DNA of 64,000 nucleotides from an uncultured Roseovarius sp. GTDB lineage: Bacteria > Pseudomonadota > Alphaproteobacteria > Rhodobacterales > Rhodobacteraceae. The notes under the pieces are model-generated. The model saw only the letters and a list, made by a program, of their open reading frames with translations, had not been told where the DNA came from and made no database searches. Where the stretch lies: assembly GCA_947503145.1 (NCBI GenBank), contig CANNCP010000010.1, positions 62,001-126,000 on the forward strand, in the 5' to 3' direction. The translations under genes and the position numbers were made by a program. Positions within the stretch are counted from its first letter, which is position 1; the number at the start of each line of letters is the position of its first letter. This document shows positions 34,854-42,702 of the stretch, in pieces.

Positions 34854-35243
34854 TCAATATAGGGTGGCTGGCGCGCGCTTTACAGGTCCCGCTTGGCACG
34901 CAATCGCGCCAGAAATGGCCGCGTCCGCGTGACGGTTGCCGGGAATGATGGTGCCGTCACAGAGCTTCATCAACAGCGTCGGGTCGTCCTCGCCCCGGTT
35001 GGGGTCGATGACCAGACGCGAGAAATTGCTGAGGATGGCGGGCGCGTCCAGTGCCTCGGCCAGCGCCCGCGTGAGGCCGGCAGCGCCGACATCATAGGCG
35101 ATGTGGCGCGCCATGTTCTCGGGGGTGACACCCAGATCGCCGCCATTCACGAACGACGGCACCGTGTTGGCCGCGTGATCACAGGCCAGCAGCCAGCGCG
35201 CGGGCCGTTCCGCGCCGATTATCTCGAAAGGCTGGTAAGTCAT
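34854..35243 (-). pseudogene. 3'-truncated N-formylglutamate amidohydrolase
   Basis: The 129-codon frame begins like N-formylglutamate amidohydrolases: LLACDHAANTVPSF, MARHIAYDVGAAGLTRALAE, APAILSNFSRLVIDPNR and GTIIPGNRH. Family members have about 250 residues, but here the match stops near residue 108. A tail of about 20 unrelated residues leads to TAA, only 32 bp before the DUF1244 gene. The missing half, with later metal and substrate residues, is deleted. Most likely a pseudogene, although a short stable protein cannot be excluded. Confidence 0.75.
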
Positions 35244-35363
35244 GGGCTGTCACTTTCATCGGGCATTGGTCTAGGCTCTTGCGCCAAGGAGCGCAACAAA
35301 GCTCTGGAACCCCTTCGCAGAGACCGCTACCACTGCGAAAACCCCGACCGAGAGGATACCGCA

Positions 35364-36809
35364 ATGAGGCGCCATCGCAACGTCAAGATCGTGGCCACAC
35401 TCGGCCCCGCCTCCGAGGATTACGACACCATCCGTGCGCTGCACGAGGCGGGCGCGGACGTGTTCCGGCTGAACATGAGCCACGGCGAACATGACACGAT
35501 CCGCGAAAAGCATCGCATCATCCGCCAGATCGAAACTGATCTGAACAGCCCGATTGCGATCCTTGCCGACCTTCAGGGGCCAAAGCTGCGCGTCGGCACC
35601 TTTGCCGCAGGCGAGGAAGAACTGGAGGCGGGCACTGCCTTTCGCCTGGACCTGAACGAGGCCGAAGGCGATGCCACCCGCGTCTGCCTGCCCCATCCCG
35701 AGATTTTTGCCGCCCTGCGCGAAGGTGCGGCGCTGCTGGTCAATGACGGCAAGATCCGCCTTCGCGTGACATCTTGCGGCTCTGATCACGCAAATTGCGA
35801 AGTGATGGTGGGTGGCACCATCTCGAACCGCAAGGGCGTCAACGTGCCGGACGTGGAGCTGCCCCTGGCGGCGCTGTCGGAAAAGGACCGCAGGGATCTG
35901 GAATTCGCCTGCGAATTGGGTGTCGACTGGCTCGCGCTCAGCTTTGTCCAACGCCCCGAAGACGTGGCCGAGGCGCGCGAACTGGCGCGCGGACGCGCGG
36001 CGATCCTCAGCAAGATCGAAAAACCGTCGGCGGTCACGCGCTTCAACGCCATTCTCGCTGCTTCGGACGGGATCATGGTGGCGCGCGGCGATCTGGGGGT
36101 GGAACTGCCGGTACAGAATGTCCCGCCCATCCAGAAACGCCTGGTGCGTGCCTGCCGGGCGGCGGCCAAGCCGGTCATCGTGGCGACCCAGATGCTCGAA
36201 TCGATGATCGAGTCGCCCGTGCCCACCCGTGCCGAAGTCAGCGACGTGGCCACCGCCATCTACGAAGGGGCGGACGCGATCATGCTGTCAGCTGAATCCG
36301 CCGCAGGCAGCTATCCGGTCGAGGCGGTCAAGACGATGGACAACGTCGCCCGCGAGGTCGAGAGCGACCCGACCTACACCCAGATCATCGAGGCCTCGCG
36401 CACCGCGGCGCGTACCACCGTCGCCGACGGCATCGTGGCCGCCGCACGCGAAATCGCCGAAACGACGGATATCAAGGCGATCTGCTGCTTCACGCAGTCC
36501 GGCACCACCGCGCTGCTGACCGCGCGTGAACGCCCACGCGTGCCGATCATCGCGATGACGTCGGTTCTGCGCACCGCACGCCGACTGGTACTGACCTGGG
36601 GCGTGAATACGGTGATGACCGAAGAACTGGACCGCTTCAAGCAGGCGGTGATCAACGCTGCCCGCGCCGCTTGCGCCCTGGGCTATGCCACAAAGGAGGA
36701 TCACATCGTGATCACCGCCGGCGTGCCCTTCAACGTGCCCGGCTCTACCAACATCCTGCGCGTCGCACCCTGTCAGGAAAGTTTGATCTACGCTACCGAT
36801 CCGGGTTAA
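35364..36809 (+). CDS. pyk: Pyruvate kinase
   Basis: Converts PEP and ADP to pyruvate and ATP in glycolysis. 481 aa: NVKIVATLGPASEDYDTI, VFRLNMSHGEHD, ILADLQGPKLRVG, catalytic Lys in AAILSKIEKPSAV, GIMVARGDLGVELP, VIVATQMLESMI, PTRAEVSDVATAIYEGADA, and a C-terminal allosteric domain (350-475). A GAGAGGAT ribosome site precedes ATG 35364. Divergent from the truncated amidohydrolase gene. Confidence 0.96.
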   Translation: MRRHRNVKIVATLGPASEDYDTIRALHEAGADVFRLNMSHGEHDTIREKHRIIRQIETDLNSPIAILADLQGPKLRVGTFAAGEEELEAGTAFRLDLNEAEGDATRVCLPHPEIFAALREGAALLVNDGKIRLRVTSCGSDHANCEVMVGGTISNRKGVNVPDVELPLAALSEKDRRDLEFACELGVDWLALSFVQRPEDVAEARELARGRAAILSKIEKPSAVTRFNAILAASDGIMVARGDLGVELPVQNVPPIQKRLVRACRAAAKPVIVATQMLESMIESPVPTRAEVSDVATAIYEGADAIMLSAESAAGSYPVEAVKTMDNVAREVESDPTYTQIIEASRTAARTTVADGIVAAAREIAETTDIKAICCFTQSGTTALLTARERPRVPIIAMTSVLRTARRLVLTWGVNTVMTEELDRFKQAVINAARAACALGYATKEDHIVITAGVPFNVPGSTNILRVAPCQESLIYATDPG

Positions 36810-36815
36810 GCTGTC

Positions 36816-36860
36816 GCGTGTTTCTCCTTTATCTGATGCCCCAGGTTAAAGGCCAAACGC
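36816..36860 (+). repeat. Hairpin with conserved 17-nt loop (copy 2)
   Basis: Left arm 36816-36830 and right arm 36848-36860 pair through about 11 bp with a small internal loop. The loop at 36831-36847 reads ATCTGATGCCCCAGGTT. It begins 6 bp after the pyk stop. Related to the copies at 22335 and 30046. Confidence 0.75.
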
Positions 36861-36900
36861 TTTAGGCGCACCCGCGCCCACCCAGAGGAGGGACGCCGAG

Positions 36901-37125
36901 ATGAACACCGATCTGATGCTGGTGATCGGCTTGGTGCTGGTCGTCTTTTCCGTCCCATCGATCATCTCGGCCCTTTCCGATGGCCGCGCACCGCGAGTCG
37001 CCGCAGTGGTGCTGATCGCGGCGGGTAGCCTCGTGCTCTACGCGATCCAGCAGCATCCGGGCGATTTCCGGCTGGAGGAAATCCCCAACGCCTTTATCCG
37101 CGTCGTGGCGAGTATCATACGCTGA
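36901..37125 (+). CDS. Small two-helix membrane protein
   Basis: 74 aa. Two hydrophobic helices (LMLVIGLVLVVFSVPSIISA and VAAVVLIAAGSLVLYAI) flank a DGRAPR loop, with an amphipathic tail EEIPNAFIRVVASIIR. AGAGGAGG precedes ATG 36901. It looks like a conserved roseobacter small membrane protein; function unknown. Confidence 0.75.
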   Translation: MNTDLMLVIGLVLVVFSVPSIISALSDGRAPRVAAVVLIAAGSLVLYAIQQHPGDFRLEEIPNAFIRVVASIIR

Positions 37126-37220
37126 GTCCAGCCCCGGACGCGACACAAGGAATATATGCCCGCAGGGGGTATCTGGATGGCGCAACAGCTCTTTCATCTG
37201 TCAAAGCAGCGCATTCCCCC

Positions 37221-37249
37221 TTGCACAGATCGCGCGCCCATTTTATACG
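37221..37249 (+). promoter_or_regulatory. Candidate sigma70 promoter of rpmI-rplT
   Basis: TTGCAC at 37221-37226 and TATACG at 37244-37249 with a 17-bp spacer, about 80 bp before rpmI. Both boxes are close to consensus, and TATACG also appears upstream of rpsA. Confidence 0.6.
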
Positions 37250-37327
37250 ACACACTTCACCCGCGCGTCCGGCCTAAGTGGCATGCCGAGTCGCGCGTAA
37301 TTGACCGAACTCGAAGAGGAGCCGGAA

Positions 37328-37528
37328 ATGCCCAAGATGAAGACCAAGTCGAGCTGCAAGAAGCGGTTCAAGATTTCGGCCACAGGCCGCGTGATCGCAG
37401 GCCAGGCCGGCAAACGTCACGGGATGATCAAGCGCAGCAACAAGTTTCTCCGCAACGCGCGTGGCACGACCACGCTGTCAAAGGCTGATGAGAGCATCAT
37501 CAAGCCGATGATGCCCTACGCCCGCTAA
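37328..37528 (+). CDS. rpmI: 50S ribosomal protein L35
   Basis: 66 aa basic L35: [39 protein letters not shown] and PMMPYAR. Start 37328 has GAGGAG upstream. It pairs with rplT 14 bp downstream. infC, often upstream in other bacteria, is not here. Confidence 0.97.
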   Translation: MPKMKTKSSCKKRFKISATGRVIAGQAGKRHGMIKRSNKFLRNARGTTTLSKADESIIKPMMPYAR

Positions 37529-37542
37529 GGAGGAATTGAGAT

Positions 37543-37908
37543 ATGTCACGCGTCAAAGGTGGGGTAGTTACCCACGCCCGTCACAAGAAAGTCATCAAGG
37601 CCGCCAAAGGTTATTATGGCCGCCGGAAAAACACCTTCAAGGTGGCCACACAGGCCGTCGACAAGGCCAACCAATACGCGACCCGCGACCGCAAGAACCG
37701 CAAGCGCAGCTTCCGCGCGCTGTGGATTCAGCGGATCAACGCCGCCGTGCGCAGCCATGACGAGGCGCTGACATACAGCCGCTTCATCAACGGTCTGGCG
37801 CTGGCCGGTGTCGAAGTGGACCGCAAGGTGCTGGCCGATCTGGCCGTGCACGAGCCCGCTGCATTCAGCGCGATCGTGGAGCAGGCCAAGGCAGCGCTGC
37901 CTGCCTGA
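37543..37908 (+). CDS. rplT: 50S ribosomal protein L20
   Basis: 121 aa L20: [54 protein letters not shown] and [20 protein letters not shown]. Strong TAAGGAGG upstream. In other bacteria L20 represses its operon; no leader structure is claimed here. A clear terminator follows. Confidence 0.98.
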   Translation: MSRVKGGVVTHARHKKVIKAAKGYYGRRKNTFKVATQAVDKANQYATRDRKNRKRSFRALWIQRINAAVRSHDEALTYSRFINGLALAGVEVDRKVLADLAVHEPAAFSAIVEQAKAALPA

Positions 37909-37932
37909 TCCGGTTACGGACCACATGAATTC

Positions 37933-37967
37933 AAAGGCCCGGGCAGTGGTACTGCCCGGGCCTTTTT
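37933..37967 (+). terminator. Rho-independent terminator after rplT
   Basis: AAAGGCCCGGGCAG (37933-37946) pairs with the arm beginning CTGCCCGGGCC (37952-37966) around TGGTA, followed by a T-run. The A-rich and T-rich flanks may also end convergent carA transcripts. Confidence 0.93.
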
Positions 37968-37995
37968 CGTTTCAGGGGTAACCAAAGCGTTTCGG

Positions 37996-39144
37996 TCAGG
38001 CACCCATCGAGGCGGTAAACCGCTCGAACAGATAAAAGCTGTCCTGCGGTCCCGGGCTGGCCTCGGGGTGGTGCTGCACCGAAAACACCGGCTTGTCCTT
38101 CATGCGGATACCGCAGTTCGACCCGTCGAACAGCGAAACATGCGTCTCCATCACCCCCTCGGGCAGACTGTGTCCGTCCACGGCAAAGCCGTGGTTCATC
38201 GACGTGATCTCGACTTTACCAGTCTGCATATCCTTGACCGGATGGTTGGCGCCGTGATGGCCGTGGCTCATTTTGATCGTCCGCGCACCCAGCGCCAGCG
38301 CCAGCATCTGATGGCCTAGGCAGATGCCGAATACCGGCAGGTCTGCGGCCAACACGCCGTGGATCATCGGCACCGCATATTCGCCTGTTGCCGCCGGATC
38401 GCCGGGGCCGTTGGACAGGAACACCCCATCGGGCTTGTGCGCCAGAACCTCGTCAGCCGTCGCCGTGGCCGGAAGGACAACCACATCGCAGCCAGCACTG
38501 GCGAGACACCGCAGGATATTGCGTTTCGCGCCATAATCCACTGCCACGACCTTGTGTTTCGCGTGGCTCTGGCGCGTGTAGCCCTCGGGCCAGGCCCACC
38601 GCATCTCATCCCAGCGGTAGGATTGCGCGCAGGTGACGCTCTTTGCCAGGTCCATGCCTTCAAGGCCCACGAACCCGCGCGCCTTTTCTACCAATGCCGC
38701 AATATCAAAATTGCCGTCCGGATCGTGCGACAGCGCCGCATGCGGCGCGCCCTGCTGGCGGATCGCACGGGTCAGGCGGCGGGTATCAACGCCGCCGATG
38801 GCGATGCGGCCACGCTGCGTCAGCCAGTCGCCCAGCCTCTGGGTGCTGCGCCAGTTGCTCGGCTCGGTCGGGTCCCATTTGACCACCATGCCCTCGGCCA
38901 CCGGATCGGCGGCCTCGTCATCGGCGGCGTTGACGCCGGTATTGCCGACATGCGGAAAGGTGAATGTCACGATCTGCCCGGCATAGCTGGGGTCGGTCAT
39001 GACCTCTTGGTAGCCGGTCATCGCGGTGTTGAAACACAGCTCTGCCACTGCGGTGCCCGTCGCCCCGAAGCCACGCCCGTAAAAGACGGTGCCATCGGCA
39101 AGGGCAAGACAGGCGGTGGGGTAGGACTGGGATGCATCGGTCAT
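37996..39144 (-). CDS. carA: Carbamoyl-phosphate synthase small subunit
   Basis: Glutaminase subunit that feeds ammonia to CarB for arginine and pyrimidine synthesis. 382 aa. The N-terminal CPSase domain has FNTAMTGYQEVMTDPSYAGQ, TFPHVGNTGVN and GVDTRRLTRAIR. The class I glutamine amidotransferase domain has nucleophile Cys near 275 in GICLGHQML, GHHGANHPV and His/Glu in FSVQHHPEASPGP. carB is elsewhere. A half hairpin (AAAGCGTTTCGG) sits next to its stop. Confidence 0.96.
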   Translation of the reverse strand: MTDASQSYPTACLALADGTVFYGRGFGATGTAVAELCFNTAMTGYQEVMTDPSYAGQIVTFTFPHVGNTGVNAADDEAADPVAEGMVVKWDPTEPSNWRSTQRLGDWLTQRGRIAIGGVDTRRLTRAIRQQGAPHAALSHDPDGNFDIAALVEKARGFVGLEGMDLAKSVTCAQSYRWDEMRWAWPEGYTRQSHAKHKVVAVDYGAKRNILRCLASAGCDVVVLPATATADEVLAHKPDGVFLSNGPGDPAATGEYAVPMIHGVLAADLPVFGICLGHQMLALALGARTIKMSHGHHGANHPVKDMQTGKVEITSMNHGFAVDGHSLPEGVMETHVSLFDGSNCGIRMKDKPVFSVQHHPEASPGPQDSFYLFERFTASMGA

Positions 39145-39336
39145 GGGCGGCTCTCCGTAATGTGAAGCGAGCGGGCAAATCTACGCACATCCAAAGCCTT
39201 TTGCATCTTTCCTGAATTGGGGAAAGTGGAAAAGACCCGCGCCCCTCCAGTGTTGTGGGCGTCTTGCATCGAATCTGCGAACCAGATTGATCGCAAGATG
39301 ATTTAGGGGTGTCGCCCGGAGGGGTCAAGGGGCGGT

Positions 39337-39371
39337 CCCCCGGTGCCAGCCCCTTACGGCAAATGTTGATC
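39337..39371 (+). repeat. Left end: direct repeat plus inverted repeat of cassette
   Basis: CCCCCGGTGCCAGC (39337-39350) overlaps a 27-bp segment 39345-39371 whose reverse complement begins GATCAACATTTGCCGTAA. It matches 40242-40268 at 26 of 27 positions in inverted orientation. Confidence 0.8.
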
Positions 39372-39391
39372 AAGCTCGAGCGAGCCCCTTT

Positions 39392-39453
39392 GCATAAAAT
39401 ATGCGTAGGAAATTGACTAAAGGGTTGTGCAAAATGCGCAAAACTCCTATTTT
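39392..39453 (+). promoter_or_regulatory. Candidate promoter and operator of the toxin-antitoxin-like pair
   Basis: Palindrome GCATAAAATATGC (39392-39404) and the similar TGCAAAATGCGCA (39428-39440). A promoter candidate TTGTGC (39425-39430), 17 bp, TATTTT (39448-39453) overlaps the second palindrome, an arrangement suited to autorepression by an antitoxin. Confidence 0.45.
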
Positions 39454-39479
39454 ACACCTATCACTCAAGGGGAAGATCA

Positions 39480-39740
39480 ATGGTCATGAAATATGTAGAG
39501 GTTGGTGCGACCACCTTCGCGCGCCAATTTCCCAAGATGAAAGAAGATGTTAGGGAGTTTGGCGTTATATCCGTGCTGAGTCACAACAGAAGTGTCGGGG
39601 CCTTCGTCTCGCCATCTGTCTTTGCCGAGTTGGAAGAGCTTCGCCGCCGAAAGCGCGAACTCGAAAGACTTGAGGACATGGACAGCACCTTCTTCGAAGC
39701 TCTTGATGAGGCTGTTTCATCCTACGACGAGACCATCTGA
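39480..39740 (+). CDS. Putative Phd/YefM-like antitoxin
   Basis: 86 aa. An N-terminal segment TTFARQFPKMKEDVREFGVI is followed by SVLSHNRSVGAFVSPSVF, the usual layout of Phd/YefM-type DNA-binding antitoxins (strand with sh-gr--a-lvsp). The rest is an acidic helical tail (RRKRELERLEDMDSTFFEAL) suited to toxin binding. AAGGGGAAG precedes ATG 39480. Its stop lies 3 bp before the next start. Codon use is AT-richer than neighbours. Assignment is by pattern; no search was possible. Confidence 0.65.
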   Translation: MVMKYVEVGATTFARQFPKMKEDVREFGVISVLSHNRSVGAFVSPSVFAELEELRRRKRELERLEDMDSTFFEALDEAVSSYDETI

Positions 39741-39743
39741 TAT

Positions 39744-40166
39744 ATGGCCCTTCCCAAGCCTGCGCCCGGCCTTGTGATTGGGTACGAATTTCTGTTTCGA
39801 GAAGATCAAGAGAGGGGCTTGGAGAATGCCAGTCGCCCTCACCCTTGCGCCATCATCCTTGTCACGGATGATGAGCCAAAACAGCGAGTCAGGCTCGTTG
39901 CAATTAGTCACTCTCCACCAAGCCTGAGTGAAGCTAAACATTACATGCAGCTAATGCCTGCCGAGTGCCGACAAATGGGTCTAGATGGTGGCAACCATTG
40001 GATCAATCTGCAGGACATCAATAGCTTTGACTGGCCTGGATACGACCTCAAACCGATTGCCCCGGGGAAAACTTATATCTTTGGAAAAATGAGTAGACGC
40101 ACATTCACAAGGTTGGTTTCAGCCCTGAAAGAATGTGCGGGTCGAAGAATGATCTCCCGGGATTAG
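39744..40166 (+). CDS. Putative PemK-like toxin partner
   Basis: 140 aa. LPKPAPGLVIGYEFLF, HPCAIILVTDD, VRLVAISHSPPS and MGLDGGNHWINLQDINSFDW resemble a rhizobial family often labelled growth inhibitor PemK (LP-P-PGLVI-Y, ITHSPP, lgL---W). These are SH3-like MazF/PemK-type endoribonuclease folds, although the usual catalytic residues cannot be pointed to with confidence. It follows the antitoxin-like gene by 3 bp. Low GC and flanking inverted repeats suggest acquisition by transfer. Confidence 0.6.
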   Translation: MALPKPAPGLVIGYEFLFREDQERGLENASRPHPCAIILVTDDEPKQRVRLVAISHSPPSLSEAKHYMQLMPAECRQMGLDGGNHWINLQDINSFDWPGYDLKPIAPGKTYIFGKMSRRTFTRLVSALKECAGRRMISRD

Positions 40167-40763
40167 CGGTCATCTCCTCGAAAATATCTTCGAGGAGGGC
40201 ACCTCCAAATTAACGAAGTCACGCTGGATCTGCAGCGATGCGATCAACATTTGCCGTAAAGGGCTGGCCCCCCGGTGCCGGCTATCGCATTTGACCGAGG
40301 ACGGTTCTTGCGAAGGCATCGGACCAACCTGCGCGTTTGCGTTTTTGCGAGACTAGACAACTCTTCGCGGTGCTTCCAACGCATCCTGTCCTTCGATGCC
40401 GTTGCAGGCACCATCGCCGACCCGCACGGCCATTGAAATGAACTGGCAAGGCGTGATCACCGTTGATCCCGCCCTGGAACTGGGCAGCGGCGAAGCCATC
40501 CGGAAGGCCGTCGAAAACAACCGGGCTGACACCGATTCTTGCCAGGCTCCCCGCCTCTGCTCTGGCGTCATACGATGTGCGGCTCGTGCCGCATGGTTGC
40601 CCGCCGGGCGCTGGCACGGCAGCGGACGCACCGCTATGTCACCGGCAGTTGCAAGGTGCATTCATACTCTGTAAACCCCCACACTTACGACCGCCGCATA
40701 CCACTCACCAGGCGGTCCCCCATCCAGGCGCGCCGCGCTCTCAATTCGAGGGATGAAAACAAC
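40167..40763. other. Gene-poor stretch between cassette and yqeY
   Basis: About 600 bp. It contains the right inverted-repeat end (40242-40268) and direct repeat (40269-40282). The rest shows only short frames; 40440-40530 encodes ELGSGEAIRKAVENN, which faintly resembles a LysR effector-domain segment. No intact gene is supported. The yqeY promoter must lie in the right part. Confidence 0.5.
40242..40282 (+). repeat. Right end: inverted repeat plus direct repeat of cassette
   Basis: 27-bp segment 40242-40268, beginning GATCAACATTTGCCGTAA, is the inverted partner of 39345-39371 (1 mismatch). It is followed by CCCCCGGTGCCGGC (40269-40282), a 13/14 direct repeat of 39337-39350. Confidence 0.8.
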
Positions 40764-41231
40764 ATGACATTGCGTGATCGGGTCAATACGGCCCTGAAGC
40801 AGGCCATGAGGGACAAGGACGTCAGCCGTCTGGCAACCCTCCGGCTGATCAATGCCGCGATCAAGGATCAGGAAATTGCCGCGCGCGAGGCTGTTGACGA
40901 TGTTGGCGTTGGCGATCCCGAAGTGCTCGCCATCCTCGGCAAGATGACCAAGCAGCGTCAGGAATCGGTGCGTGCCTACGAAGAAGGCGGACGGATCGAC
41001 CTGGCCGAACGCGAACGCGCTGAAGTCAAGGTGATCGAAGAGTTCCTGCCCCGCCAACTGAACGAGGCCGAAGTCTCGGACGCGGTGGACAAGGCGATCG
41101 CCGAGACCGGCGCCAGCTCGATCCGGGACATGGGCAAGGTGATGGGCGTGCTCAAACAAAACTATACCGGCCGGATCGATTTCGGCGCAGTCGGCCCGCG
41201 CGTGAAGGATCGGCTCTGCCAGGGGGGCTGA
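40764..41231 (+). CDS. yqeY: GatB/YqeY domain protein
   Basis: 155 aa: RVNTALKQAMRDKDVSRLAT then LRLINAAIKD, GKMTKQRQESVRAYEEGGR, EVKVIEEFLPRQL and SSIRDMGKVMGVLKQNYTGR. It is a free-standing version of the GatB tRNA-binding tail, often near carA and divergent from it. Function unproven; a role with tRNA or amidotransferases is assumed. GAGGGAT precedes ATG 40764. Confidence 0.92.
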   Translation: MTLRDRVNTALKQAMRDKDVSRLATLRLINAAIKDQEIAAREAVDDVGVGDPEVLAILGKMTKQRQESVRAYEEGGRIDLAERERAEVKVIEEFLPRQLNEAEVSDAVDKAIAETGASSIRDMGKVMGVLKQNYTGRIDFGAVGPRVKDRLCQGG

Positions 41232-41407
41232 CCAGAGGGCTGACCGGGCGCAGGCGACCCCCGGTCGTTCCGACGCATGTGGCACACGCTTGCACCTGAG
41301 TTCATAAACAAGCGCAGCGCCAACCCGCGGGGTGGAACGTTCAGTTGGCGTCTCTCTGGAAACCCTGGAGTATTTGTGGAAAAATGAAGGGTGGGCGAGG
41401 CTCCCGG

Positions 41408-41908
41408 TCAGCGTGCGGCGCGGGCCATCTGCAGGGCGCTTATCAGCTCCGGATAGAGCGCCTTGCGCTCGTCTTCGGACAGGAAGACACCAATTTCCAC
41501 CTCACGCCCGTCGCCTTTGAGCGTCAGGTAATGCGCCACCGGCCCGCCGGTCGGATACATATCCACCTGCGCCCAATAACTGTTGCAGTCCCATTCCTGC
41601 ACATCGCCGCGCGGGTTGGTGCGTGTCAGATGCACGGCTTGCGTGTCGATGACCAACGCCTCGTGCATGTTCCCGCTGGCGTAGGAGCGTTGCAGCGCCC
41701 ACCACAGCCCCGCCACCGCCAGCGCCAGGAACGGCAGCAGCCCCCACAGCAAGACCGTGCCCAGCAGCCCAAAGAGCGGCAGCGAGATCAGCAGGCATGT
41801 CACGGCCATGAACCCGGCAAAACCACGCCGGGGCAATGACCGGTGCGGCCACAGATCCAGCCGTGTCAGCGGTGATCCAACGACAGGAGGAGACCATTCA
41901 TAGGGCAT
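41408..41908 (-). CDS. DUF2244 membrane protein
   Basis: 166 aa with two central transmembrane helices (GFAGFMAVTCLLISLPLFGL and VLLWGLLPFLALAVAGLWWA). These are flanked by an N-terminal PHRSLPRRGF and a C-terminal soluble part EWDCNSYWAQVDMYPTGGPV and GVFLSEDERKALYPEL. This is the DUF2244 layout. Function unknown. It stands between yqeY and deoD. Confidence 0.87.
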   Translation of the reverse strand: MPYEWSPPVVGSPLTRLDLWPHRSLPRRGFAGFMAVTCLLISLPLFGLLGTVLLWGLLPFLALAVAGLWWALQRSYASGNMHEALVIDTQAVHLTRTNPRGDVQEWDCNSYWAQVDMYPTGGPVAHYLTLKGDGREVEIGVFLSEDERKALYPELISALQMARAAR

Positions 41909-41964
41909 GGACGTGAGACTATGCCGCCCGGCTGGATTGGCAAGGGTCGAAATGCTGCCCGCGC

Positions 41965-42684
41965 CTACCCTGCCGCGTCCGCGTCAAAGGCCGCGGCCAG
42001 CGCGATATTGATCATCGCGCCAAAGCTGCGTTCGCGGGCCTCTGCATCCAGTGCCGCGCCGGTGATCAGGTGGTCTGACACTGTCAAGACCGCCAGCGCG
42101 CGCGCACCGTACCGAGCCGCCACGGTATAGAGTTCGGCCGCCTCCATCTCGACCGCCAGCGTGCCGTGGCGGGTCAGCGCCTGCGACAGATCGGCGCGTT
42201 CGTCATAGAACGTGTCGGACGAATAGATGCCGCCCACATGCGGCGTGATCTCCGCCACTTCTGCCGCCCGCACGGCGGCGCGCAGCAGGCCCCAGTCGGC
42301 GCAAGGGGCATAGTTCAACTCGCGCAGGAGCGTGGAGGAGGGCGTGCTGACACTGCTGGCTGTCATCGCCAGAATCACATCGTGCAGTTCCAGGGCGGGC
42401 TGCATCGCGCCGCAAGACCCGATACGGATCAGCGTGCGGGCACCGAAATCACGAATCAGTTCGTTGGCATAGATGCTCAGCGATGGCATGCCCATGCCGC
42501 TGCCGTGGATCGTGACCGGATGCCCCCGCCAGGTGCCGGTGTAGCCTGCCATGCCGCGCACGGCGTTGACCTGCCGCGCGTCATCCAGAAACTTCTCTGC
42601 CGCCCAGATGGCACGTTTCGGATCGCCCGGCAGAAGGACCGTCGGGGCGATATCGCCCGGCTCTGCACCAATGTGGATGGTCAT
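41965..42684 (-). CDS. deoD: Purine nucleoside phosphorylase DeoD-type
   Basis: 239 aa hexameric PNP that splits purine (deoxy)nucleosides with phosphate. [29 protein letters not shown] (phosphate and ribose site), [25 protein letters not shown] (ribose-binding Met-Glu) and [10 protein letters not shown] with the catalytic Asp. AAGGAGGAG precedes the start. No other deo genes adjoin. Confidence 0.95.
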   Translation of the reverse strand: MTIHIGAEPGDIAPTVLLPGDPKRAIWAAEKFLDDARQVNAVRGMAGYTGTWRGHPVTIHGSGMGMPSLSIYANELIRDFGARTLIRIGSCGAMQPALELHDVILAMTASSVSTPSSTLLRELNYAPCADWGLLRAAVRAAEVAEITPHVGGIYSSDTFYDERADLSQALTRHGTLAVEMEAAELYTVAARYGARALAVLTVSDHLITGAALDAEARERSFGAMINIALAAAFDADAAG

Positions 42685-42702
42685 GCGCGCTCCTCCTTGC
42701 CG

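Larger units (their letters stand above)
39145..39479. promoter_or_regulatory. carA upstream region plus promoter of toxin-antitoxin-like pair
   Basis: 335 bp without a supported gene. The left part (to about 39300) must hold the leftward carA promoter. The right part carries the left inverted-repeat end (39345-39371) of the inserted cassette, two AT-rich palindromes and a promoter candidate for the antitoxin-like gene. From 39372 on base composition drops sharply in GC. Confidence 0.55.

Noticed and set aside
40440..40530. LysR effector-domain-like fragment (ELGSGEAIRKAVENN)
   Set aside because: About 15 residues with no continuing match in any frame; too short to call a pseudogene.
40282..40617. 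Minus-strand 111-codon frame ending in KRKRAGWSDAFARTV, vaguely like MazE-type antitoxin tails
   Set aside because: No DNA-binding N-terminal domain and no ribosome site; only the last few residues are suggestive.
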